From: Dactylorhiza incarnata
Lineage: Eukaryota > Streptophyta > Magnoliopsida > Asparagales > Orchidaceae
Length of the DNA: 64,000 nucleotides
Direction of reading: 5' to 3'
NCBI GenBank assembly: GCA_033032865.1
Contig: JAWHQI010000257.1
Span: 930,001 to 994,000, forward strand
The position numbers were made by a program, and so were the translations under genes. Under the pieces are notes generated by a model. That model worked only from the letters and a program-made list of their open reading frames with translations. It searched no databases and had not been told where the DNA came from. Of this stretch, positions 13,001 to 25,000 are shown one piece after another; the stretch's first letter is position 1, and every line of letters begins with the position of its first letter.

Positions 13001-16000
13001 TGGTTTCTATTTTTTATTATTGTTTATTTGAACAATGTTAAACATGTTCATTTTTTCATTTCCATTAATGATCTTATTTATTAATGTGTGGCGTTCAAAA
13101 TGATTAATATATTGTAGAAGACACAAGTTAGTATGTGATTTAACCATGTCTTTAGTAATGCCAATTCATTAGGAATAGGAACCGAACTAGAACAACATAG
13201 AACCAGACCGAACTTGTAGTGAATAACTTAGTTATGGTTCTTATTGAACTGAAATCGGAAACGAGGATACAATGGTTCCAAAAAATTATGCTGAAACAAG
13301 AACCAATCAAACCAAATAAAGTTTTAGTTTTAATTTGAAGAATCTTTACATTAGCAGTTTGGTTTTGGGTTTTAATGGAACCGGAACCGTGATAACTCTA
13401 ATCATGAAACCACCTCCCCTCTATTCCCTCCCTCGTCTTTAGTAATGTTGATTCACTAGGAATAGGAACCGAACCAGACCAACATAGAACTGGACCGAAC
13501 TGGTAGTGAATAATTTAGTTATGGTTCTTATTGAACCGAAATCGGAACCGAGGATACAATGGTTCCAAAACATTATGCTGAAATCGGAACCGATCGAACA
13601 AAATAAAGTTTTAGTTTTAATTTGAAGAATTTTTACCTTAACAGTTTGGTTTTTGGTTTTAATGGAACCGGAACTGTGATAACTCTAATCATGAAACCAC
13701 CTCCCCATTGAGAGATCGCAGGGGGATGGTATATCTTTTAATTTGTAGGTATATCATAAAAGTTTATTTATTTCATTTTCTAGAAAAATTCTTGTCTTTT
13801 TTCCATTGTGTTTGGGTGTGATGAATGAATTTCAATTAGGAGTTCCCATTAAATATGCTGACAAATCATGAGTTACATGTTACTATGGGTTGGTCCGAGC
13901 TAAATAATAATATGTATAGTTCGAATCATTATAAGTTGTATCATAAGAAGGATCCTGCAATATAATGTGCAGTTTGTAGATGAAACTAGAGAAAGCTACA
14001 GGGGTATGAAATCTCGAATATGATAAGGCCAAAGATTGATCACCGTGGTTGAAACGCCCAGAAAGAGCGACTCATGTAGGCTTCTAGTATGACAACATTC
14101 TATAAAGGGGGATGAATAAACAAAATCCACATTGAAAAAGAAGAAACAATTGATGGGTAACCTCACACAAACCAAATATGTGAGATCCTTTTGGGTGCAA
14201 AAACTGAAGTTTTGAGTTAAAACTTCTCATGTTGCGCTATCAGGATGACTGACCTCCTAGGAAGCACTCAAAAAGGATAGAATTGTGTTAGTATGTGCTA
14301 GGGTGAGCCAAAGTGAACAATAGCTCATATATACAATTTTTGAAAATTTTAAGAAATGTTCTTCAATTAATTACTAGAACAATGCCAAGTGTTGAATTGA
14401 TAGATGGACCAAAGTCTAGAAAAGTCAGTATACTTTAGTAAGTATAAACTACCCTAATTAGCAGAAGTATGACTACATTAGATGAAATTTAGGCAAATAA
14501 CGTAAAAAAGTTAGTATTTTACCTTAAAACGTGCTCCAATGGAAGAAAATTTTGAGGATTTAGACGTTTCCTCATGAAGAGGTGGAAATAACCCCGCAAC
14601 AAAAGGGCACTTTGAAGGACTTAGTAAATCCTGGTGTTCTGCCACCACATAGTCTTTGTTCTTGTCTAAGAAATGATCAGCTTGATATTTTACCTACATA
14701 CATTTAAGCTGCTTGAAGATTATGCTAGAAACTTGGCGCAAAGAATAACAGTGGCAGAATTGATATGCACCTCCCCAGCGTAATGAACAATTGTAAAATC
14801 AGTGCGTGAAAGCTTTGGCTTCACGAAGCGCTTGTTATTTTTATAAGTTTGATACAACTTTTGAGCAAATGTTTCATGCGTTGACCTTGGAAACATGCTG
14901 CATGAATGATCAGAGCAGAATAAACATTGGTTTACACACAAATATACATCTTCAAATTACAAAGGAAAAAATAGAACTGAAGACATGGTAAGGGTTACCC
15001 AAGAAAAATATAGAAAACACGTACCAGGCTTCATCAAGAAGTGCTATAATACCACCAGGTTTCTGCCAACAAGGTAAAGATTTGTTTATTACAGTTGCAA
15101 TGAACGATTTTGTAGGCTAACATCTCAATAATAGCTACTTAGCAAGCGATTTCAACATAAGAAATTGATGAAATGCAGGTTCATAATAACCAGCTCTATG
15201 GATCCAAGTTTCATTAATGAAAATAGTACCTAAAAAGTTAATGAGTAAAATAAAAGCAGCCTCAATTCAAAAGTATAAGAAGACAGACATAAAATCACTT
15301 ATTATAATCTGAAACCTTACGCAATGCACTATTATGGGCACAATAACATAGCACAATGACAAGTTTATAGTTGGAATACAGAAGGTAATCCCAATAGGTA
15401 GTGAGGCCCGAGATCTATATTCATTATTAAGTACCCGATGCTGCACAAAATTTTCAATATAGGATTATATTCTCAACATGCTTCTTCACAACCTTAGACC
15501 TCTAACAAGTAGAATTCTTTTTTAATTAGATGATATGGGACCTGATTGTCTAGCATGCTCTACTACCTATTAGGTTCTTGTAGGCTTTCTTACCCGAAAA
15601 GCTAGATCAACGGGTGAGATCATTATGACAAAGATCATAACTCGGTAGAAACCCTAGGTGGAGTGTGGATAACGATCAGTTGGAGAATATGGAACCTCCC
15701 GCAACGTCCTAGGTGAGGTGCTCGAGGTAAACCGATCAAATCCATTATGTTTTACAAAATTTCAACTAGTTTACCTTCATTCTAGCACTCCTCCAAATCG
15801 AGCTTGTCTTCTGGCTAGGAAAAAGGTCAAACTTTTTTTGGCTTGGCGAGGCCACAAGCCAATCATGTTTCTTCATCGTCAGGTTCTTTAATATTGACGG
15901 CGCGCGACCACCCACACACGTCTATTCCCGCAGGAGGCGGTGAACCGTCGCTCGGACGATCGATCCGAGCCTACGGATGCGCCCGGATCGTCATTGCGAG

Positions 16001-19000
16001 TCAAATTACTATATTTATTTATGTTCTTATGTTGTATTTGGCGCCCGATCGGACCGAGCATTATGAGCCGTCCGTTTCGGGACGCCCTAGTTTTATTTGC
16101 TATAAATAAGTGTATTGGGGGCTGATGGGGCATCGTGGGTTTGCTGAAGTTGCTGCCGCTCGGTCTCCTTCGTCTGGTGCGACGCCGGCGATCTCCGTTC
16201 TCCCGTTGGTGTGACTCCAAGGGTAAGTGTTGTAGGGTAGGCTGTGCAGTGGACTCTTATGATGCAAACTAGTGGTGTGTAGGGGCAGACTCACTCAAAC
16301 TAAATGACTATATGCTATGATGAATCTTGAGCAGGCGTTCAAATTAATAAAAGCAAAAAGAACATCATATAAACCACACATTCATTCATAAGAAAGTTAC
16401 GCAATTTCTTTAGGCATTTAGGCGGTGGCTTTCCTCCGCATGGAGGGCCAGAAATAAAGCGTGCTGCGAATCACGTCCTCCTGCAGGTCAAGATATTCAC
16501 AGGCAAATAATAACAAGCTAAACTTCCATTAAACAACAAGTCCACAAGGTGAGCAATGTTTCACAACCTTCCACAACTAAATCCACACACAACAAGCACA
16601 ATAAAATCTGGAATAAAATTAGGGCTTCAATAAACCAAGCAAAAACTGAAAGTATGGAGATAATATGGGGTGTTCCGGGTGGTGTAAGACTAGATCGGGT
16701 AAGAGGGAAGGTGGATCCACGGAAGAGGAGTGATTCGCTGCGGATTCGAGGCGTTTTAGGGCTGGTTCGAGGTCCGGGACTGGACCAGGACAGATCTGTC
16801 CAGATCTGGACAGATCTGGCCGGTTTGGACAGGGGCGGCAGGAGAGCTATGGGAGGTGGCGGCTGGTGGTGTTGAGGGCTGGTGGCGTGGGGTTTCAGGC
16901 AGGGGGAGGCGGTGGTGAGGGAGCTGTAGAGGGGAGGCGGCAGGGACTTTGAAGAGGGCAGCGGCTGGGAGCTTTGTGGGCGGTGGTTGGGGTTCCTGTA
17001 GGGGCGGCGGCTGGGTTCAACAAAGCTGGCGGCGGGGCTGTGATAGGGGCTGGCGGCAGGGGTTTGGGAGGGCTGTAGATGAAGGGAGGAGGGAGGCTAA
17101 CAAGGAGAGAACACTTACCCAAGGAGTCGTCACCAAGGGGCTCCACGGCATCGGCACCGCGGAATGATCCCGGAAATGAGGAAGAGGAGATCTCCAATTT
17201 CAGCAATGGTTTCCTGCAGCCCTAACACCTCTATTTATAATAAAATAACATTAGGGCAACCAAGATGGACGGCTATGATTGGCCGTCGATCTCGGCGCCA
17301 AAACAATACTAAATAATGTTCGAAATACAACATGCTATATATGAAAATTCATCAGAACGACGAGCCGGACGCAACCGCGGTGGCGGATCGGCGATCCGGT
17401 CACGCCCTCCTACGAGAATACACGAACGTGGGGTCCGCTCTGCGCCGCGTCGCGCCAGATGGCCCCCTATCAACTCCCCCGGACTGAAAAGCCTTCATCT
17501 CCGATGAATGGAGACGCTCGTACGGAAGTCGAAGTCCCGGGGCGAGTTGATCCAACTCTGCAGCAGCAATCCAAGTGTCGTCGGTGACGGGTCGTCCAAG
17601 CCAGCGAACTAAGAAGCGACACACGAGCCCATCCGTAGAGGGGATGAACTCATGCGCAATGATCTCTGTAATCTGCTCGGTCCTCAACACTCGGGGAGAG
17701 TGATCCGGTGATGGTGGTGGTACTCCAGGTGAAGCCAACGGTGACGAACTCCCGGGGAAGGGGAAATCAAGTGGGGGCTGGGTGACGGAAGAAAGGGGCG
17801 GTGGTGTAGGCTCTGACGGGCCGCCAAGGTATGGGTCGAGGTACTCGTGAGGTGGGAAGTAGGGTGTCAGGTCCTCGACATTGAACACAGGGTAGATACC
17901 CATGCTCGCAGGAATGTCCAGCTCGTATGCATTCGACCCGATCCGTCTCAAAACTGAGTAGGGCCCAATTCGCCGTGCGCTTAACTTCTTAGCAGGCCCC
18001 TGAGGGAGCCGCTCCGGACGGATTCGTACCATCACCTGTTCGCCAACCAGAAAATGTTTTTCCCGTCTATGTTTGTCTGCCTGTTCTTTATAATGCTCAT
18101 TGCTCAAATTAATTTTACGCCTGATTGATTCATGCAACTCATGCAAGTGACGCGTGAAGGCCTCAGCAGACTCACTAGGACGTGACTCAGTCGGGACGGG
18201 TATAAGGTCAATAGGCTTCCTAGGGTCATAACCCGATACTACCTGAAACGGACTCAGACCAGTCGACCTATTGATGGAACTATTGTATGCAAACTCAGCT
18301 ATAGGGAGCACCGAGTCCCAACTAGGTGCATGCTCACCAACTAAACACCTCAGCAGGTTACCTAAACTCCTATTCACCACCTCAGTCTGACCGTCTGTCT
18401 GAGGGTGGTATGCGGATGAGAATTTAAGAGTAGTCCCGGTTTTACGCCATAACGTTTTCCAAAAGTAACTAACGAACCGCACATCTCGATCGGACACGAT
18501 GGACTTCGGGAGGCCGTGTAATCTAAAGACTTCACTCATAAATAAGGCCGCGACACGGGGAGCATCGGCGGTCTTACTACACGCGATAAAGTGCGCCATC
18601 TTAGAGAACCGGTCGACCACGACAAAGATAGAATCATGCTTCCGCTGGGTAAGCGGAAGTCCAAGCACAAAGTCCATACTAATGTCCTCCCAAGGACGAT
18701 GGGGGACGGGTAAAGGGGTGTATAAGCCCGTGTTCTGTTTCGTTCCCTTGGCCGTTTGGCATACACGACAATGTCGGACGATACGAGCCACATCTTTCTT
18801 CAGACTCGGCCAATAGAAGCGTTCCTCTACCATAGCAATCGACTTATCCTGCCCAAAATGACCGGCGGCACCCCCGGCGTGTAGTTCTCATACTAAGTAA
18901 TCGCGATACGAGGTGTTGGGCACGCACAAGCGGGAGCCCCGGAATAAGTACCTATCAATGATCTGAAACCCCTCAATAGGATCAGGAGGGTCCCTCGACA

Positions 19001-22000
19001 GCGCAGTGATTAGCTCAGCAAAATCAGGACAAGTGGGGTAGTCCATGATCATCCTCTCAAAACCATCCACCTGGGCCCGTAATGTGTGTAGTAGAGAGAC
19101 TCGACGACTGAGTGCGTCGGCGGGTTTGTTCTCAACACCAGCGCGATGTTTGAGAACGTAGTGGAAATCCTGCAGATACTCTACCCACTTCGCGTGTCGA
19201 TGACTCAGCTTCCTCTGAGAATCGAGGTAGCGTAGGGCCTGGTGGTCAGAATAGAGCACAAACTCCCGGGGGAGGAGGTAGTGTCTCCAACATCGTAGTG
19301 ACTGGACGATAGCATAGAATTCTCGATCGTAGTTCGAGTATTTTTGCTTGGCTTCGTTCAGTTTTTCACTAAAGTAAGAAACTGGGTGTCCCTCTTGGCT
19401 CAGCACTCCACCAATACCCACACCCGACGCGTCACACGCGACCTCGAAGGCTCTGCTAAAATCGGGGAGTCGGAGGACGGGAGCGGACGTCAGTTTGTCC
19501 TTAATCTCCTCAAATGCACGAGTGGCCGCGGAGGTCCACTGAAAGTCTCCCTTACGCAAACAACTAGTAAACGGGGTCATGATCGAGCTAAACCCCCTAA
19601 CGAATCTCCTATAAAAGGTCGCAAGTCCGTGAAAGCTACGGGCCTCATGAATATTCGATGGTGTGGGCCACTCGCGGATGGACTGGACCTTCTCAGGGTC
19701 AACGGACACGCCTGAGGAGGAGATAATGAATCCCAGAAAGTGGACCGACTCGGATAGGAAGGAACACTTCTTCATATTGATAAACAATTTCTCCTTTCGG
19801 ATAATGTCAAAGAGGAGCCTCAAGTGCTCGAGGTGGTCTGGCTCAGTATGGCTATAAATCAGAATGTCGTCAATGTAAACGACCAGAAATTTGCCCATAT
19901 AGGGTCGCAGGACCTGGGTCATGACGCGCATGAATGTGCTCGGGGCGTTCGAGAGCCCAAATGGCATGACCAGCCACTCGTACAGACCGTCTTTCGTCTT
20001 AAACGCCGTTTTCCACTCGTCCCCCTCTCGGACTCTGATCTGGTGGTACCCACTTCGGAGATCAATCTTCGAGAAGATCTTGGCTCCGGACATCGTGTCT
20101 AATAGGTCACCCAGACGAGGGATCGGGAAACGATACTTCACGGTAATCTTATTGATAGCTCTACTATCAATACACATGCGCCAACTGCCGTCCTTCTTAG
20201 GGGTAAGAAGGGCGGGCACGGCACATGGACTCAAACTCTCGCGGATAAACTGCTTCCGAAGAAGCTCATCAACCTGTCTCTTGAGCTCAGCGTGCTCAAC
20301 AGGATTCATGCGATAGTGTGGAAGGTTTGGGAGCGAGGCCCCCGGGACTAAATTTATAGCGTGCTGGATGTCCCGCAGAGGGGGTAACTCGTCAGGGAGC
20401 TCCTCGGGCATAATATCCGCAAACTCACCTAATAAGGGTCGAACGGCAGGGTGAATCTCAGATGTAGGACAATCAGATGCCATAGTGGCTGCCACTACGT
20501 ACATGATACCAGCATCAGTGCTGTCTCTCATAAACTCACTACGCCTCAGGATATGCACGGGTCTCGAGGCAATCGTGCTAGTGGAAGGCTCAATCCGACC
20601 CTTAGGTCTCTCTTTGGGCTGGGTGGGAGATAAAGTGATCTTCCGCCCCTTGTCATAAAAGACACACGTGTTCGATCGACCGAAGCACGTGACGTCGCGA
20701 TCAAAAAGCCAAGGGCGGCCTAAAAGAACGTGGGCGACATCCATAGGTATGACGTCGCACCAGACTCGGTACTCAAAAGAAACAATGCTGATCGGCACTA
20801 GACAGCGCTGGGTAACTTGTATCGTTGTCTTGTCTACCCAGATGACACGATAGGGGTGTGGGTGAGGCTCAGCCTTCACCTGCATCCGATCTAGACCCTT
20901 CTGGGCCACAATATTCACGCAACTCCCACTATCAATGGCTAATTTGCAGGGTCCACCTGCACTCGGGAAGTACGTATAAAAAATGGTGGTACGGCGCCAA
21001 TCCTCATCGGCACGTGGAGTATGTAGGAAGCGTCTGACCACGCCCACCTCTAACGAACGCTCAGCGTCGCTCTCCCAGCCCTCCTCAACGGTGGCAGTAA
21101 TCTCCTCAGTAACCTCTTCTTCTCCCTCAGAACCTTGCTCCTCGCCGTCAATCAACAGATTCCGCGTGGGGCAGTGTGCCGCCACATGTCCTCTGCCAGA
21201 GCATCTAAAACACTGAATACCCCCAGGCCTCTGGCCCTCAGTAGCGGTCGTCTTCCCTTTCAAGTCAGGAGTGACTCGTGGGGGTGGAGCGGCAGTCTGG
21301 GCTGGAGCGGGCTTCCTGAACGTCGACGACTCCATCCGGGAGGGAAACTGTTTCGTACCCGATGGACGAAGGTATTGCTCGTATTCTAGGGCGAGCTGGA
21401 ATATCTGGTCTACAGTCTCCAGACGATGGGGAATCAGCTCTCTCCGGAGATCCGAACGGAGGTCAGCCTTGAATCGAGAGGCAGTGGCGATGGGCTCCTC
21501 CGAAATATCGCTCCTAACAACTAGCTCGTCGAACCGGGCCATATACTCGGCTACCGTAAGCGTCCCCTGACGTAAGCTCTGCAGCTGATCCAGCAGCTGG
21601 TCACGGTAAGAGGCAGGGAGATACTTATCCTTGAGCCTCTCCTTCATGTCCTCCCAACTGGTGATAGGGTAGTAACCGGCTCGCTCAACAGCTCTCTCTA
21701 CACTAATCCAGTATACCTTGGCTTGCCCGACTAACTTCATTTTGGCAAACCTGACACAACGGTCATCCCTCATATCATACCAATCAAAGTAGTGATCCAT
21801 GTCAAGGAGCCAATCACTAAAGGCCTTTGGATCCAGGCGGCCATCGAATGTCGGGGCATCGAGGCGAATCCGACGGGTGATGTCAAAGGCGCGGTCGTCC
21901 CTCCACGGGTCAGGATAATCATCAGGATAATCGTCATGGTCATAATCGTGCCGAGCGGGCGGGTGCCCGCGCTCACGTCGACCCGGCGGGTAATACTCAT

Positions 22001-25000
22001 CTCGACGCTGGTCATGGTGACCGTGTGGAGGCCCACGGTTCCTAGGTTCCGGCTGACGTGGCATGCGGTATTCCTCCCGCTGAGGCGGGGGTCGGCCACG
22101 TGCTGGTTCGGGGTTTCGCCTTGCTGGCGGAGTAGGGGCTCTCACGGGGTCTCTCGACGGTAACGGCCTGCCGATGGCGGATCATCTCTAACCCGCTGAC
22201 CGCGATGGGGAGAGTCGCCTGGGTCATCCGCTATCTCATCGTCATGTAGTGAGGGAGTGTTCCTAGCATCTTCTAACTGATCTAGACGACGATTTACCGT
22301 GGCGATATCGTGACGCACGTTTTCGAACTGGGTACCTAGGGCATCAAAGCGGTCTAGGATTAGGCGCTGAAAATCCGTGGTGGCGGCGCTCGAATTCGAG
22401 CCGGCCGCCCGATCGTTGGTGACTTGCGGATCTACCATGCTTCTAAATGCCCTACCACTACGGAGCATGCAAAACGGCCCGACCTGGGCTCTGATACCAA
22501 CTGATGTAGGGTAGGCTGTGCAGTTGACTCTTATGATGCAAACTAGTGGTGTGTAGGGGCAGACTCACTCAAACTAAATGACTATATGCTATGATGAATC
22601 TTGAGCAGGCGTTCAAATTAATAAAAGCAAAAAGAACATCATATTAAACCACACATTCATTCATAAGAAAGTTACGCAATTTCTTTAGGCGTTTAGGCGG
22701 TGGCTTTCCTCCGCATGGAGGGCCAGAAATAAAGCGCGTTGCGAATCACGTCCTCCTGCAGGTTAAGATATTCACAGGCAAATAATAACAAGCTAAACTT
22801 CCATTAAACAACAAGTCCACAAGGTGAGCAATGTTTCACAACCTTCCACAACTAAATCCACACACAACAAGCACAATAAAATCTGGAATAAAATTAGGGC
22901 TGCAATAAACCAAGCAAAAACTGAAAGTATGGAGATAATATAGGGTGTTCCGGGTGGTGTAAGACTAGATCGGGTAAGAGGGAAGGTGGATCCACGGAAG
23001 AGGAGTGATTCGCTGCGGATTCGAGGCGTTTTAGGGCTGGTTCGAGGTCCGGGACTGGACCAGGACAGATCTGTCCAGATCTGGACAGATCTGGCCGGTT
23101 TGGACAGGGGCGGCGGGAGAGCTATGGGAGGTGGCGGCTGGTGGTGTTGAGGGCTGGTGGCGTGGGGTTTCAGGCAGGGGGAGGCGGTGGTGAGGGAGCT
23201 GTAGAGGGGAGGCGGCAGGGACTTTGAAGAGGGCAGCGGCTGGGAGCTTTGTGGGCGGTGGTTGGGGTTCCTGTAGGGGCGGCGGCTGGGTTCAACAAAG
23301 CTGGCGGCGGGGCTGTGATAGGGGCTGGCGGCAGGGGTTTGGGAGGGCTGTAGATGAAGGGAGGAGGGAGGCTAACAAGGAGAGAACACTTACCCAAGGA
23401 GTCGTCACCAAGGGGCTCCACGGCATCGGCACCGCGGAATGATCCCGGAAATGAGGAAGAGGAGATCTCCAAATTTCAGCAATGGTTTCCTGCAGCCCTA
23501 ACACCTCTATTTATAATAAAATAACATTAGGGCAACCAAGATGGACAGCTATGATTGGCCGTCGATCTCGGCGCCAAAATAATACTAAATAATGTTCGAA
23601 ATACAACATGCTATATATGAAAATTCATCAGAACGACGAGCCGGACGCAACCGCGGTGGCGGATCGGCGATCCGGTCACGCCCTCCTACGAGAATACACG
23701 AACGTGGGGTCCGCTCTGCGCCGCGTCGCGCCAGATGGCCCCCCATCAGTAAGCCTCCCTCCTCTCCTCCTCCCCTACCAGCCTCCCTACCCCGGCCCCC
23801 TCCCTCTCCCGCCTGAACCCTAGCCCTCCCAACCACTCGCAGACCCTCCTCCCTCCCAGCCACTCGCCTGCAAGCCTTGCCTCCTCCTTCCAGCCCGCCG
23901 CCGAACCCTCCCACCTCCAGCCCGCCCACCGCCAGCCCTCCTTCTCCCTCCTGTCGTCGTCCAGCACCCCCCTCTCCCCACCTACGTATTTCACGCCACC
24001 CCACTACTCCTCCAGCAACAACCTCCCGCCCACCTCCCCTTCCCCTCCCGTGACTCCACTTCCCAGCCCTCATACTTCCTGCAGCCCCACTCCACAACCC
24101 CAAGCCAGCCACCTCCACTTCCCCTCCACGTCTTTGGGCCACTAAACCCTACCCCTCTACATATACAGCCCGCTAACCGCCACCGTCGCCAGCTTTCCAG
24201 CATTCCGCTTCCGTGGAGTCCTCCGTCAGCCCAATCAGCCCCCCCCCCCCCCCCGCTTACACGTGTAAATCTAGTTTGGAGTAATTTCTTTTGTTGTTGA
24301 ACATTTGACGTTTGTAGTGGATGTTAATCTTGTATTGCTATTAGTGTCGTTCTTTGTATAACTTGCAGGGTTTATTCGTCATGTGCTTAAAATTATTTGC
24401 AACTCGTTCGTTGTGAATCATGACAGCTTCCTTAAATTAAAATTGTGAACGTTCATGCTCCTGCTCGTTTCTTTATAACACTTAATTATTATTGCTGATT
24501 TTTGAACGGACCGTCTTGCATCATTCGCATATTGGCTTGCATTTAGTGTGTCCATTCTCGAGGTCTACCACTGCATCATATATTCCACCAAAACTTCTTG
24601 TAGTGATGTCCATAAGCTAAGGCGTCGCAAAGGAAGCACAGTCCTTTCCTTGCGGCTGCTCCAAGAAACAGTGCCTATGGTAGGACTTGCTTGGTGATGA
24701 ATGAGTATAATCCGAGCAAGTAATATCTAGTGTCCTATTGCGCGAGCTCAGTTGTTTGTCATATGGCAGCACAAGCTCGATTGTTGTTGAGGGGCTCTCT
24801 TGTGTTGAACTGAGACTACAGATGGTGGTGGGGTAGTGGTTAGGGGAATGAGGTTGCGAAGATTAACAAACATTATACCTTCTCCCAGTGGTTTCCTTGG
24901 TGGTGTCCTCGTCAATAAAGACTTTGGAGTGCATGAGGGGTTATGAAATGCCCCGACTGTTACAATTGGTACGTGTTATGGGTTGATGATAAATACCTTT

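Larger units (their letters stand above)
16228..23748 (-). mobile_element. Young full-length Ty3/gypsy chromovirus
   Basis: 7521 bp, with LTRs of 1245 and 1247 bp, target site duplication GTAAG (16223-16227 and 23749-23753), an initiator-Met PBS, a polypurine tract CCGGGGGAG next to the 3' LTR, and gag-protease-RT-RNase H-integrase-chromodomain order. The two LTRs differ by about a dozen substitutions and two single-base indels by eye (about 1%), so insertion is recent. It lies in the same orientation as the myosin gene. Only a frame break in gag and one nonsense codon keep it from being open. Confidence 0.96.
15890..24256 (+). repeat. Older related LTR, split by the young gypsy insertion
   Basis: The pieces 15890-16227 and 23754-24256 read as one LTR in plus orientation. 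By eye it shares with the sense strand of the young gypsy LTR an ordered series: CGCAGGAGG/CGTAGGAGG, TGTTGTATTT, TTGGCGCC, a CTATAAATA TATA box (16100-16108), GACTCCAAGGGTAAG versus GACTCCTTGGGTAAG, and then a C-rich stretch with CCTCCCTCC. Outer ends are approximate. Confidence 0.55.

Noticed and set aside
23585..24142. 185-codon Gly/Arg-rich minus-strand frame
   Set aside because: Compositional artefact of C-rich LTR sequence; crosses the gypsy LTR border and its target site duplication.
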